Shown here one piece after another: positions 7,431 to 16,127 of a stretch of DNA of 37,107 nt. The notes below the pieces were generated by a model, which was given only the letters and a program-made list of their open reading frames with translations, made no database searches and was not told where the DNA came from. This DNA is from Streptomyces huiliensis. Its GTDB lineage: Bacteria; Actinomycetota; Actinomycetes; Streptomycetales; Streptomycetaceae. Each line of letters opens with the position of its first letter. The first letter of the stretch is position 1. The DNA lies in assembly GCF_020037025.1 (NCBI RefSeq), contig NZ_JAIQLH010000147.1, forward strand, positions 1 to 37,107, given 5' to 3'. The position numbers were made by a program, and so were the translations under genes.

Positions 7431-9649
7431 TTGGCGGACTCGTCCTTGGTCTCGGCGGTGTCGTCGTTCTCACCCTCGATCACGGGGACCAGGGAGAGCT
7501 TGCCGCGCTGGTCGATCTCGGCGATCTCGACCTGGACCTTGGCGCCGACCCCGAGCACGTCCTCGACGTTCTCCACGCGCTTGCCGCCGGCGAGCTTGCG
7601 GATCTGCGAGATGTGCAGCAGGCCGTCCTTGCCGGGCATGAGGGAGACGAAGGCACCGAAGGTGGTGGTCTTGACGACCGTGCCCAGGTACCGCTCGCCG
7701 ACCTCCGGCATGGTCGGGTTGGCGATCGCGTTGATCGTGGCGCGGGCGGCCTCGGCCTGCGAGCCGACCTGGGCACCGATGTAGATGGTGCCGTCGTCCT
7801 CGATGGTGATCTCGGCGCCGGTGTCCTCCTGGATCTGGTTGATCATCTTGCCCTTGGGGCCGATGACCTCACCGATCTTGTCCACCGGGATCTTGACGGT
7901 GATGATCCGCGGGGCGTTGGGGGACATCTCGTCCGGCGTGTCGATGGCTTCCATCATCACGTCGAGGATGTGCAGACGGGCGTCGCGGGCCTGCTTGAGG
8001 GCCGCGGCCAGGACGGAGGCCGGGATGCCGTCCAGCTTGGTGTCCAGCTGGAGGGCGGTCACGAACTCCTTGGTGCCGGCGACCTTGAAGTCCATGTCGC
8101 CGAAGGCGTCCTCCGCACCGAGGATGTCGGTGAGGGTGACGTAGTGGGTCTCGCCGTCGATCTCCTGGGAGATCAGGCCCATGGCGATGCCGGCGACGGG
8201 GGCCTTGAGGGGCACACCGGCGTTCAGCAGCGACATGGTGGAGGCGCAGACCGAGCCCATGGAGGTCGAGCCGTTGGACCCGAGGGCCTCGGAGACCTGG
8301 CGGATCGCGTAGGGGAACTCCTCGCGGGTCGGCAGGACCGGCACGATCGCGCGCTCGGCGAGCGCGCCGTGGCCGATCTCGCGGCGCTTGGGCGAACCCA
8401 CGCGGCCGGTCTCACCGACGGAGTACGGCGGGAAGTTGTAGTTGTGCATGTAGCGCTTGCGCGTCACCGGCGAGAGGGTGTCGAGCTGCTGCTCCATGCG
8501 GAGCATGTTCAGCGTGGTGACGCCCAGGATCTGGGTCTCGCCGCGCTCGAACAGCGCCGAGCCGTGCACGCGCGGAATGGCCTCGACCTCGGCGGCCAGG
8601 GTGCGGATGTCGGTGACACCGCGGCCGTCGATGCGCTTCTTCTCCTTGATCACGCGCTCGCGGACCAGCTGCTTGGTCAGCGAGCGGTACGCGGCGGAGA
8701 TCTCCTTCTCGCGGCCCTCGAACTCCGGGAGGAGCTTCTCGGCGGCCAGCGCCTTGACGCGGTCCAGCTCGGCCTCGCGGTCCTGCTTGCCGGCGATGGT
8801 GAGCGCCTGGGCGAGCTCGGGGCGGACGGCGGCGGTGAGCGCCTCGAAGACGTCGTCCTGGTAGTCCAGGAAGACCGGGAACTCGCCGGTCGGCTTGGCG
8901 GCCTTCGCGGCGAGGTCGGCCTGGGCCTTGCAGAGCACCTTGATGAAGGGCTTCGCGGCGTCCAGACCGGCGGCGACGAGCTCCTCGGTGGGGGCCTCGG
9001 CGCCGCCCGCGACCAGCTGGATGGTCTTCTCGGTGGCCTCGGCCTCGACCATCATGATCGCGACGTCGCCGTCCTCCAGGGCGCGGCCCGCGACGACCAT
9101 GTCGAAGACGGCGTCCTCGAGCTCGGTGTGCGTCGGGAAGGCCACCCACTGGCCGTTGATCAGCGCGACGCGGACGCCGCCGATCGGGCCGGAGAAGGGC
9201 AGGCCGGCCAGCTGCGTGGACGCGGAGGCGGCGTTGATCGCCACGACGTCGTACAGGTGGTCGGGGTTGAGCGCCATGATCGTGGCGACGACCTGGATCT
9301 CGTTGCGCAGGCCCTTCTTGAAGGAGGGGCGCAGCGGGCGGTCGATCAGGCGGCAGGTGAGGATCGCGTCCTCGGAGGGCCGGCCCTCACGGCGGAAGAA
9401 GCTGCCGGGGATCTTGCCGGCGGCGTACATCCGCTCCTCGACGTCCACCGTGAGCGGGAAGAAGTCGAGCTGGTCCTTGGGCTGCTTGGACGCGGTGGTG
9501 GCCGACAGCACCATGGTGTCGTCGTCCAGGTACGCGACGGCGGAGCCGGCGGCCTGCTTGGCCAGGCGGCCCGTCTCGAAGCGGATGGTGCGGGTGCCGA
9601 AGGCGCCGTTGTCGATGACGGCCTCGGCGTAGTGGGTCTCGTTCTCCAC
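7427..9649 (-). CDS. pnp: Polynucleotide phosphorylase
   Basis: PNPase is a phosphorolytic 3'-to-5' exoribonuclease that also polymerises RNA 3' tails; in Streptomyces it is the main candidate for tail synthesis. The order is: first RNase PH core, all-alpha linker, second RNase PH core with GAEDAFGDMDFKVAGT (active-site Asp residues), KH domain with the IGPKGKMI loop near residue 600, and a C-terminal S1 domain (GTVVKTTTFGAFVSL). I choose the GTG at 9647-9649 (VENETHY, 740 aa), with GAGGAG 9 nt upstream; the frame stays open further upstream but family length ends here. It follows rpsO, the conserved rpsO-pnp pair, with a hairpin-rich gap. Confidence 0.96.
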   Translation of the reverse strand: MENETHYAEAVIDNGAFGTRTIRFETGRLAKQAAGSAVAYLDDDTMVLSATTASKQPKDQLDFFPLTVDVEERMYAAGKIPGSFFRREGRPSEDAILTCRLIDRPLRPSFKKGLRNEIQVVATIMALNPDHLYDVVAINAASASTQLAGLPFSGPIGGVRVALINGQWVAFPTHTELEDAVFDMVVAGRALEDGDVAIMMVEAEATEKTIQLVAGGAEAPTEELVAAGLDAAKPFIKVLCKAQADLAAKAAKPTGEFPVFLDYQDDVFEALTAAVRPELAQALTIAGKQDREAELDRVKALAAEKLLPEFEGREKEISAAYRSLTKQLVRERVIKEKKRIDGRGVTDIRTLAAEVEAIPRVHGSALFERGETQILGVTTLNMLRMEQQLDTLSPVTRKRYMHNYNFPPYSVGETGRVGSPKRREIGHGALAERAIVPVLPTREEFPYAIRQVSEALGSNGSTSMGSVCASTMSLLNAGVPLKAPVAGIAMGLISQEIDGETHYVTLTDILGAEDAFGDMDFKVAGTKEFVTALQLDTKLDGIPASVLAAALKQARDARLHILDVMMEAIDTPDEMSPNAPRIITVKIPVDKIGEVIGPKGKMINQIQEDTGAEITIEDDGTIYIGAQVGSQAEAARATINAIANPTMPEVGERYLGTVVKTTTFGAFVSLMPGKDGLLHISQIRKLAGGKRVENVEDVLGVGAKVQVEIAEIDQRGKLSLVPVIEGENDDTAETKDESAK

Positions 9650-9739
9650 CAGGGATATCTCCTCGTCGGATCCATGTGCCGTCCGCGCCCGTGTGGCGGG
9701 ACGGTGGTGGAGGGCGCGCTGTGCTCTGTGCGGGCCGGT

Positions 9740-9774
9740 CTTCGATCGAAGCACCCGGAATTCCCCGTTCCGGG
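9740..9774 (-). other. Hairpins in the pnp leader
   Basis: The pnp leader contains a perfect 12-nt palindrome (cttcgatcgaag, 9740-9751) next to a 7-bp stem-loop (9754-9760 with 9768-9774). In S. coelicolor the rpsO-pnp intergenic region is known to be folded and cleaved by RNase III. Whether these particular stems are the cleavage sites cannot be read from sequence. Confidence 0.4.
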
Positions 9775-9853
9775 GGCCACTACCGAGGACCGGCGGAGAG
9801 TCCGCGCTCCTCCTGACATGCGTCGTGTTCGTTATGCCGTGCGTTGTGCCGTT

Positions 9854-9886
9854 GTGGGACCAGAGTACAAAGCTTCCGTGTCCCAC
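9854..9886 (-). other. Stem-loop in rpsO-pnp intergenic region
   Basis: A 7-bp stem (gtgggac at 9854-9860 with gtcccac at 9880-9886) encloses a 19-nt A/T-richer loop. It lies between the rpsO terminator and the pnp leader and is another candidate processing hairpin for the rpsO-pnp transcript. Confidence 0.4.
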
Positions 9887-9898
9887 GAGATACGCAAA

Positions 9899-9930
9899 GG
9901 GAGCGGCCCCCCGAAGTGGGAACCGCTCCC
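9899..9930 (-). terminator. rpsO terminator / read-through hairpin
   Basis: An 8-bp stem (gggagcgg 9899-9906 with ccgctccc 9923-9930) with inner C/G pairs lies about 12 nt after the rpsO stop and is followed on the minus strand by TTTG. In Streptomyces this type of terminator is known to be partly read through into pnp. Confidence 0.7.
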
Positions 9931-9941
9931 TCGCTCACGTC

Positions 9942-10229
9942 TTACTTGGCGCCGGCGGCACCGCGGCGGATGCCGAGGCGCTCGACCAGGGCGCGGAAGC
10001 GCGTGATGTCCTTCTTCGCCAGGTACTGCAGCAGGCGGCGACGCTGGCCGACCAGCAGCAGCAGACCACGGCGGGAGTGGTGGTCGTGCTTGTGCGTCTT
10101 GAGGTGCTCGGTCAGGTCCGAGATGCGACGGGTCAGCATCGCGACCTGGACCTCGGGGGAGCCGGTGTCGCCCTCCTTGGTGGCGAACTCGGACATGATC
10201 TGCTTCTTCGTAGCGGCGTCGAGCGACAC
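9942..10229 (-). CDS. rpsO: 30S ribosomal protein S15
   Basis: S15 binds the central domain of 16S rRNA early in small-subunit assembly. The 95-aa protein has the family hallmarks GDTGSPEVQ, LTEHLKTHKHDHHSRRGL and VGQRRRLLQYL. The GTG start at 10227-10229 has an AAGGAG ribosome site 6 nt upstream; the longer open frame upstream is leader. The leader contains a 6-bp stem-loop (10267-10272 with 10283-10288). S15 commonly represses its own mRNA through leader structure, so this is a candidate autoregulatory element. The next upstream gene on this strand is eccD. Confidence 0.96.
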   Translation of the reverse strand: MSLDAATKKQIMSEFATKEGDTGSPEVQVAMLTRRISDLTEHLKTHKHDHHSRRGLLLLVGQRRRLLQYLAKKDITRFRALVERLGIRRGAAGAK

Positions 10230-10266
10230 GCGATACTCCTTATGAGTCTCGTTTGGCCACCGAGTG

Positions 10267-10288
10267 CCTCTGGTCTTGATCTCAGAGG
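10267..10288 (-). promoter_or_regulatory. Stem-loop in rpsO leader (possible S15 autoregulation)
   Basis: The arms cctctg and cagagg flank a 10-nt loop, about 40 nt upstream of the rpsO start. Leader-based S15 autoregulation is established in several bacterial groups. Its presence here is inferred only from position and fold. Confidence 0.3.
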
Positions 10289-10406
10289 AGCTTCCGTTAC
10301 TCGGGAGGCGGGGTCCGCTGGGCGCTGTCCCCAGACGCCGAGGGCGGTCCGGGGGCGCGTACACATACGGCCGTCACACAGCGTACCAGCAGCCTCGGGC
10401 GGGGTG

Positions 10407-11876
10407 TCACCCGCTGGTCATGCTCCGGGCCGCGGAGTACACGTCGAGCACCGCGAGGCACAGCGGCACCAGGGCGAGCAGGAAGGCGCTCTCGGCGAGG
10501 TCGGAGAGGCGGCCCCAGAACGGGGAGAGCCCCTTCTTGGGGACGATCAGGGCGATGCCGACGATCAGCGCGGCTCCGGCGGCGACGGCCGCCGCCAGCC
10601 ACACGGTGTGCACGTCGAGGGGGCCGCGGTCGCCCTCCAGGAGCATCTTGCGGACGGCCTCGCCGGGCGGGTTCAGGGCCAGGCCGAGGACCAGCAGGCC
10701 GAGGCCCGCGAGGCCGGCCGTGAGGACGGCCGCGACCTGGGCGGTGTAGCGGAAGAGGCGGGCCCGCAGCAGCATGGCGGCGCCGGTGGCCAGGGCCAGC
10801 AGCTGTCCCCATATGTCGTGGGCGAAGCCGAGGACGGCGCAGGCGCCGACGACGACGGCCGCGCTGCCGCCGACCAGGCCGAGCAGCATCTCGTGTCCCC
10901 GGCGGGCCTGCGCGGCGACGCGATCGGCGTCGACGGGTTCGCCCGTGGGGGTGCCGGGCTCGCGGTCCGGGTCACCGGCCGCGGCCGAGCGCGGGGCGGC
11001 GTAGCCGATGGGCAGCCGGGCGACGCGGGCGGAGAGCCCGGGCAGGAAGGCGAGGGCGCCGATCGCGACGACGGCGCAGACGGCGGCGGTGTCGGTGGGG
11101 CTCGCGCCGGCCAGGATCGCGCAGAAGGTGGCGAGGGTGCCGACGGCCGAGGCGAAGACGGCCGCGACGAAGGGGGCGTCCCCGCTGGGCATGACCGCGG
11201 CGAGCACCACGGAGGCGACGAGCACGGTGACGCAGCCGAGCAGGAACTGCAGGCGGCCGACCCCCTCGCCGTCCCGCAGGGCGATCAGCCCGGAACCGGC
11301 GATCATCAGGTGCGGCAGGGCGGACAGGCCCATGGCGACGGCCGAGGCCCGGTCGTCGTAGATCCGGGCGCGGACGCCGGACAGGGCCGTCAGCAGGATG
11401 CCGACGGAGGCGGCGATGATGCCGGGCAGGCTGTGCATGTCGTGCCGCGCGGGGTCGGCGAACCAGAGCACGAAACCCAGCAGGACCAGCAGCAGCGAGC
11501 CGCCGACCAGGCCGGAGGCGCGCAGCAGCCGCTCGTTCCACAGGGTGCGGTCGCGGGTGACGGCCGCGGCGACCGCGTCGGCGACGTCGTCGTAGACGGC
11601 GGGCGGCAGCGACTCGGTGAACGGACGCAGTCGGAGGAGCGCGCCGTCGAGCACGCGCTGGGCGCCGAGCGAACGCGCCGGTTCGAGCACGGTGCCGTCG
11701 GTGCCCACCAGGTGGTAGCCGGGCGGGCTGGTCCCCTCGGCGGTGTGCCCGGTGAGCCGGAGGATCTCGGGGAGGAGATCGGCGACGGCGACGTCGTCGG
11801 GGAGGGCGACGTCGATCCGGCTGTCGGGCGCGACGACCGTCACTCGGCTGTAACCGGTCGTTGTGGTCGAACTCAC
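10407..11876 (-). CDS. eccD: Type VII secretion integral membrane protein EccD
   Basis: EccD forms the membrane channel vestibule of the T7SS. The N-terminal ~95 residues look like the cytosolic ubiquitin-like domain (VTVVAPDSRIDVALPDDVAVADLLPEIL). About eleven hydrophobic helices follow, starting at LVGGSLLLVLLGFVLW, with a longer Pro/Glu-rich cytoplasmic loop in the middle (PDREPGTPTGEPVDADR). I favour the GTG at 11874-11876 (VSSTTTTGYSRVT, 489 aa), with GAGGGGG 9 nt upstream. A GTG 33 nt further upstream has no ribosome site. It is divergent from eccC across a 245-bp gap with a direct repeat, and ends just upstream of rpsO. Confidence 0.92.
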   Translation of the reverse strand: MSSTTTTGYSRVTVVAPDSRIDVALPDDVAVADLLPEILRLTGHTAEGTSPPGYHLVGTDGTVLEPARSLGAQRVLDGALLRLRPFTESLPPAVYDDVADAVAAAVTRDRTLWNERLLRASGLVGGSLLLVLLGFVLWFADPARHDMHSLPGIIAASVGILLTALSGVRARIYDDRASAVAMGLSALPHLMIAGSGLIALRDGEGVGRLQFLLGCVTVLVASVVLAAVMPSGDAPFVAAVFASAVGTLATFCAILAGASPTDTAAVCAVVAIGALAFLPGLSARVARLPIGYAAPRSAAAGDPDREPGTPTGEPVDADRVAAQARRGHEMLLGLVGGSAAVVVGACAVLGFAHDIWGQLLALATGAAMLLRARLFRYTAQVAAVLTAGLAGLGLLVLGLALNPPGEAVRKMLLEGDRGPLDVHTVWLAAAVAAGAALIVGIALIVPKKGLSPFWGRLSDLAESAFLLALVPLCLAVLDVYSAARSMTSG

Positions 11877-12016
11877 CTTGGAGGGCCCCCTCGTTGCCTG
11901 CTGTTCCACCCGCCGGTCCCGCGGTCTCTCCCGCCGGTGGTCCCGCGTGTTGACGGGCCGACACCATACCGGGGGCCACCGCTGTGTTATGCACGTAGGA
12001 TCATCGTCGCGCCGGG

Positions 12017-12075
12017 ACAGGCCACCACCAGGGGGCTCCGGCCGCCGGGGGAGGCACAGGCCACCACCAGGGGGG
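12017..12075. repeat. 19-nt direct repeat between eccD and eccC
   Basis: The sequence acaggccaccaccaggggg occurs at 12017-12035 and again at 12056-12074, 39 bp apart start to start, just upstream of eccC. A -10-like TAGGAT lies at 11996-12001 on the plus strand. The repeat could be a paired regulator site controlling the divergent eccD and eccC transcripts. That function is inference. Confidence 0.6.
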
Positions 12076-12121
12076 CGCCGGTCGCAACCGCCCAGCCCGT
12101 ACGCGAGGGATTGATACGCCG

Positions 12122-15100
12122 GTGAGTCAGATCGTCGTCAAACGTCCGCCCCGGGCCGTGCCGCCCGAGCCCGACGCGGACGAGCTCCAGCTCGAATCGC
12201 CTCCCGAACTGCCCCGCGGGCAGCAGGAGGGCATGGCGATGCAGCTGCTGCCCATGCTCGGCATGGGCTCGTCGGTCGTCTTCTTCTTCATGCCCGGCAC
12301 CCAGCCGTTCATGAAGATCATGGGCGTGATGATGCTGCTGTCGACGGTCGCGATGGCCATCGCGCAGGTCGTCCGCTACCGCAAGGGCTCGCAGGGCGCG
12401 GCCGTCGACGGCCGGCGCGACTACCTCAAGTACCTGGCGCAGACCCGGCGGAAGGTGCGGCGCACGGCGCGGGCGCAGCGGGACGCGCAGTTCTACCTGC
12501 ACCCCGGCCCGGAGCAGCTGTGGGCGCTGGTCGCCGAGCGGAGCCGGCTGTGGGAGCGGCGCGTCTCCGACAAGGACTTCGGGCAGGTGCGGATCGGGCT
12601 CGGTCCGCAGCAGTTGTGGACGCCGCTGGTGGCGCCGACCACGGCGCCGGTGGACGAGCTGGAGCCACTGTCGGCCGGTGCCATGCAGCAGTTCCTGGCG
12701 ACGCACGGCTCGCTGGACGGGCTGCCGGTGGCGGTGTCGATGCGCGCCTTCTACCACGTGGTCGTCACCGGCGAGGCGGACGCCGTGCGGGGCGCGGCGC
12801 GTTCGATGGTGGCGGGTCTGGCCGCCCTGCACTCCCCCGACGACCTGGTGATCGCGGTGGTCGCGGACGGCGAGGCGGCGCCGGAGTGGGACTGGACCAA
12901 GTGGCTGCCGCACACCCAGGCGCCCGGCACGGCCGACGGCGCGGGCACGAAGCGGCTGTTCAGCGACCATCTGCCGGAGGTGGAGGAGCTGCTGGGCAAG
13001 CGGCTGGAGGGGCGCAGCCGGTTCAGCCGGGACGCCCAGCCGCTGCTGGACCAGCCGCACGTCGTGGTGGTGCTGGACGGCGGCGCGGTGCCGCCGGAGT
13101 CGCTGCTCGCCTCGCCCGAGGGGCTGCAGGGCGTCACCGTGCTGGAGATCGCGCCGGGCGAGGAGGACGAGCCGCGCGGCGGGCTGTGCGTCACCGTCCG
13201 GCCGGGCGCGCTGCGCCTGGAGTCGGCGACCGCCGTCTACCAGGGCGTCCCCGACGACCTGCCGGTGCCGGTCGCGGAGGCGCTCGCCCGGCAGATGGCC
13301 CCGCTGTGCCTGGGCGCCGCGGGGGACGACGAGGAACCGCTGCTGGCCAACCTGGAGTTCACCGACCTCCTGGGGCTGGGTGACGCCGCCTCCGTGGACA
13401 CGGCCACGACGTGGCGGCCGCGCTCGCGGGCCGACCGGCTGCGGGTGCCGATCGGTGTCGGCGAGGACGGCGCGCCCGTCATGCTCGACCTCAAGGAGGC
13501 GGCCGAGGACGGCATGGGCCCGCACGGCCTGTGCGTCGGAGCCACCGGTTCCGGCAAGTCCGAACTGCTGCGGACGCTGGTCCTGGGCCTGGCGGTCACC
13601 CACTCGTCCGAGAACCTGAACTTCGTCCTCGCCGACTTCAAGGGCGGCGCGACGTTCTCCGGCATGTCCGAGATGCCGCACGTCGCGGCCGTCATCACCA
13701 ACCTCGCCGACGACCTCACGCTCGTCGACCGCATGCGCGACTCGATCACCGGCGAGCTCCAGCGCCGCCAGGAGCTGCTGCGCGCCGCGGGCAACTACGC
13801 CAACCTCAACGACTACGAGAAGGCGCGGGCCGCGGGGGCGCCGCTGGAGCCGCTGGCCTCGCTGGTGCTGGTCATCGACGAGTTCAGCGAACTGCTGAGC
13901 GCCAAGCCCGACTTCATCGACATGTTCATCCAGATCGGCCGCATCGGCCGGTCCCTGGGCGTGCACCTGCTGCTTGCCTCGCAGCGGCTGGAGGAGGGCC
14001 GGCTGCGCGGTCTGGACACCTATCTGTCGTACCGGATCGGCCTGCGGACGTTCTCCGCGGCCGAGTCCCGGACCGCGCTGGGCGTGCCGGACGCGTACCA
14101 CCTGCCGTCCGTCCCCGGCTCCGGCTACCTGAAGTTCGGCACCGACGAGATGACACGGTTCAAGGCCGCCTACGTGTCGGGCACCTACCGCGACGGCAGC
14201 GGCACCCTGACCCGTACCGGCCCGTTGCCCGCCGACCGCCGGCCGGTCCTCTTCACCGCGGCGCCGGTGCCGGTCCGTTACCAGGCGCCGGACCCGGACT
14301 TCAGCTACGCCCCGGCGCGGCCGGACGACGACGCGCTCGCCGACACCGTCCTCGACGTCATCGTCCGGCGGCTGGAGGGGCAGGGCCCGGGCGCCCACCA
14401 GGTGTGGCTGCCGCCGCTCAACAAGGCGCCCTCCATGGACCAGCTGCTCCCCCGCCTGACGGCCACTCCGGAGCGCGGTCTGCACTGCCCGGACCCGCAG
14501 GCGACCGGCGGGCTGCGGGTGCCGCTGGGCCTGCTGGACAAGCCGTTCGAGCAGCGGCGCGACGTGCTCGTCCGGGACTTCTCCGGCGCGGCCGGCCACA
14601 TGCTGATCGTCGGCGGTCCGCGTTCCGGCAAGTCCACGCTGCTGCGCACCCTGATCGCCGGGTTCGCGCTCACCCACACCCCGCACGAGGTGCAGGTCTA
14701 CGGGCTGGACTTCGGCGGCGGCGGGCTGAGCGCCGTCGAGGGGCTGCCGCACGTCGGCGGCATCGCCTCCCGGCTGGACCCGGAGAAGGTCCGCCGGACG
14801 GTCGCCGAGGTGACCGGCGTCCTCAACCGGCGGGAGGAGTTCTTCCGCGACAACAGCATCGACTCCATCGCCACCTACCGCCGGCTGCGCGCCGCCGGCC
14901 GGCTGCCGGACGAGCCGTGGGGCGACATCTTCCTGGTCATCGACGGCTGGCAGACGTTCAAGACGGACTACGAGGCGCTGGAGCCGTACATCGCGGACAT
15001 CACCACGCGCGGTCTCGGCCTCGGCGTCCACCTCGTCGTCACTGTCTCCCGCTACATGGAGATGCGGGCCGCGCTCAAGGACCAGTTCCTGAGCCGGCTG

Positions 15101-16081
15101 GAGCTGCGGCTCGGCGACCCGCTCGACTCCGAGCTGGACCGGAAGATCGCGGTGAACGTCCCGGTGGGCGTCCCCGGCCGCGGCATCACCGCCGAGCGGC
15201 TGCACTTCCTGGCCGGCCTGCCGCGCATCGACGGCGGCTCGGGCGGCGGCGACGACCTCTCGGACGCCACCGCCGACTTCGTCAAGACGGTCGTCGACAG
15301 CTGGCCGGGCCCGCACGCGCCGCAGGTGCGGATGCTGCCGCGCATGCTGCCCGCGCGCGAACTGCCCGACGGGCACGCGCAGCCGGGCCGCGGGGTCGCC
15401 ATCGGCCTCGACGAGATGAACCTCGCGCCGGTCTTCGTCAACTTCGACACCGACCCGTTCTTCGCGGTCTACGGCGAGAGCGAGTCCGGCAAGACGGCGC
15501 TGCTGCGGCTGCTCATCAAGCAGCTCACCGAGCGGTACACGCCCGAGGAGGCGCTGTTCCTCGTCGCCGACTACCGGCGGAGCCTGCTGGAGTGCGTGCC
15601 GGAGCCTTACCTCGTGGGCTACGCCACCACGCAGAACGCCTTCGACACGTACCTCACCGACATGAACACCCTGATCGGCAGCCGCATCCCGGGTACGGAC
15701 GTGACGCCGCAGCAGCTGCGGGACCGGAGTTGGTGGAAGGGTCCGCGGGCGTTCATCATCGTCGACGACTACGACCTGGTCGCCACGTCGTCGGGCAACC
15801 CCATGGCGCAGCTCGTCGACAACCTGCCGTACGCGCGGGACGCCGGCGTCAACATCATCCTCGCCCGCAGCAGCGCGGGCGCCGGCCGCTCGGCGTACGA
15901 GCCGTTCATCCAGCGCTTCAAGGAGCTGGGCGCTCAGGGCGTCCTGCTCTCCGGCAACCCGACCGAGGGCGAGCTCCTCGGCAACATCAAGCCGCGCCCG
16001 CTGCCGCCGGGCCGGGGCCTGTTCGTCTCGCGGCGGGGCGGGGCCTCGCTGGTGCAGGCGGGGTGGGTGGCCGGGGAGTAG
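12122..16081 (+). CDS. eccC: Type VII secretion ATPase EccC
   Basis: EccC is the FtsK/SpoIIIE-type motor that recognises substrates and powers the T7SS. The 1319-aa protein has two N-terminal transmembrane helices (about residues 41-57 and 64-84), a domain resembling the DUF/stalk region, and three ATPase domains. Walker A motifs are GATGSGKS (473-480), GGPRSGKS (831-838) and GESESGKT (1118-1125). Walker B of domain 1 is VIDEF (584-588), complete. The second and third read VIDGW and IVDDYD and lack the usual catalytic Glu, as is common for the regulatory ATPase domains in this family. EccCa and EccCb are fused in one chain. The GTG start has GAGGGA about 13 nt upstream, rather far. Confidence 0.95.
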   Translation: MSQIVVKRPPRAVPPEPDADELQLESPPELPRGQQEGMAMQLLPMLGMGSSVVFFFMPGTQPFMKIMGVMMLLSTVAMAIAQVVRYRKGSQGAAVDGRRDYLKYLAQTRRKVRRTARAQRDAQFYLHPGPEQLWALVAERSRLWERRVSDKDFGQVRIGLGPQQLWTPLVAPTTAPVDELEPLSAGAMQQFLATHGSLDGLPVAVSMRAFYHVVVTGEADAVRGAARSMVAGLAALHSPDDLVIAVVADGEAAPEWDWTKWLPHTQAPGTADGAGTKRLFSDHLPEVEELLGKRLEGRSRFSRDAQPLLDQPHVVVVLDGGAVPPESLLASPEGLQGVTVLEIAPGEEDEPRGGLCVTVRPGALRLESATAVYQGVPDDLPVPVAEALARQMAPLCLGAAGDDEEPLLANLEFTDLLGLGDAASVDTATTWRPRSRADRLRVPIGVGEDGAPVMLDLKEAAEDGMGPHGLCVGATGSGKSELLRTLVLGLAVTHSSENLNFVLADFKGGATFSGMSEMPHVAAVITNLADDLTLVDRMRDSITGELQRRQELLRAAGNYANLNDYEKARAAGAPLEPLASLVLVIDEFSELLSAKPDFIDMFIQIGRIGRSLGVHLLLASQRLEEGRLRGLDTYLSYRIGLRTFSAAESRTALGVPDAYHLPSVPGSGYLKFGTDEMTRFKAAYVSGTYRDGSGTLTRTGPLPADRRPVLFTAAPVPVRYQAPDPDFSYAPARPDDDALADTVLDVIVRRLEGQGPGAHQVWLPPLNKAPSMDQLLPRLTATPERGLHCPDPQATGGLRVPLGLLDKPFEQRRDVLVRDFSGAAGHMLIVGGPRSGKSTLLRTLIAGFALTHTPHEVQVYGLDFGGGGLSAVEGLPHVGGIASRLDPEKVRRTVAEVTGVLNRREEFFRDNSIDSIATYRRLRAAGRLPDEPWGDIFLVIDGWQTFKTDYEALEPYIADITTRGLGLGVHLVVTVSRYMEMRAALKDQFLSRLELRLGDPLDSELDRKIAVNVPVGVPGRGITAERLHFLAGLPRIDGGSGGGDDLSDATADFVKTVVDSWPGPHAPQVRMLPRMLPARELPDGHAQPGRGVAIGLDEMNLAPVFVNFDTDPFFAVYGESESGKTALLRLLIKQLTERYTPEEALFLVADYRRSLLECVPEPYLVGYATTQNAFDTYLTDMNTLIGSRIPGTDVTPQQLRDRSWWKGPRAFIIVDDYDLVATSSGNPMAQLVDNLPYARDAGVNIILARSSAGAGRSAYEPFIQRFKELGAQGVLLSGNPTEGELLGNIKPRPLPPGRGLFVSRRGGASLVQAGWVAGE

Positions 16082-16090
16082 GCGGCGGGA

Positions 16091-16127
16091 CGTGGGGGCC
16101 GTTTCGGCTCGTGGGGCCGTTTCGGCT
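16091..16127. repeat. Tandem 18-19-nt duplication at eccC/immunity junction
   Basis: Two head-to-tail copies of cgtgggg(g)ccgtttcggct occur at 16091-16109 and 16110-16127, differing by one G. They fill the short gap between the convergent eccC and the immunity gene, and the second copy runs into the immunity stop codon. Confidence 0.7.

Noticed and set aside
7412..10006. 864-codon open frame on the plus strand opposite pnp
   Set aside because: Antisense shadow of pnp and rpsO; composition is Asp/Val/Gly/Leu-rich without family features.
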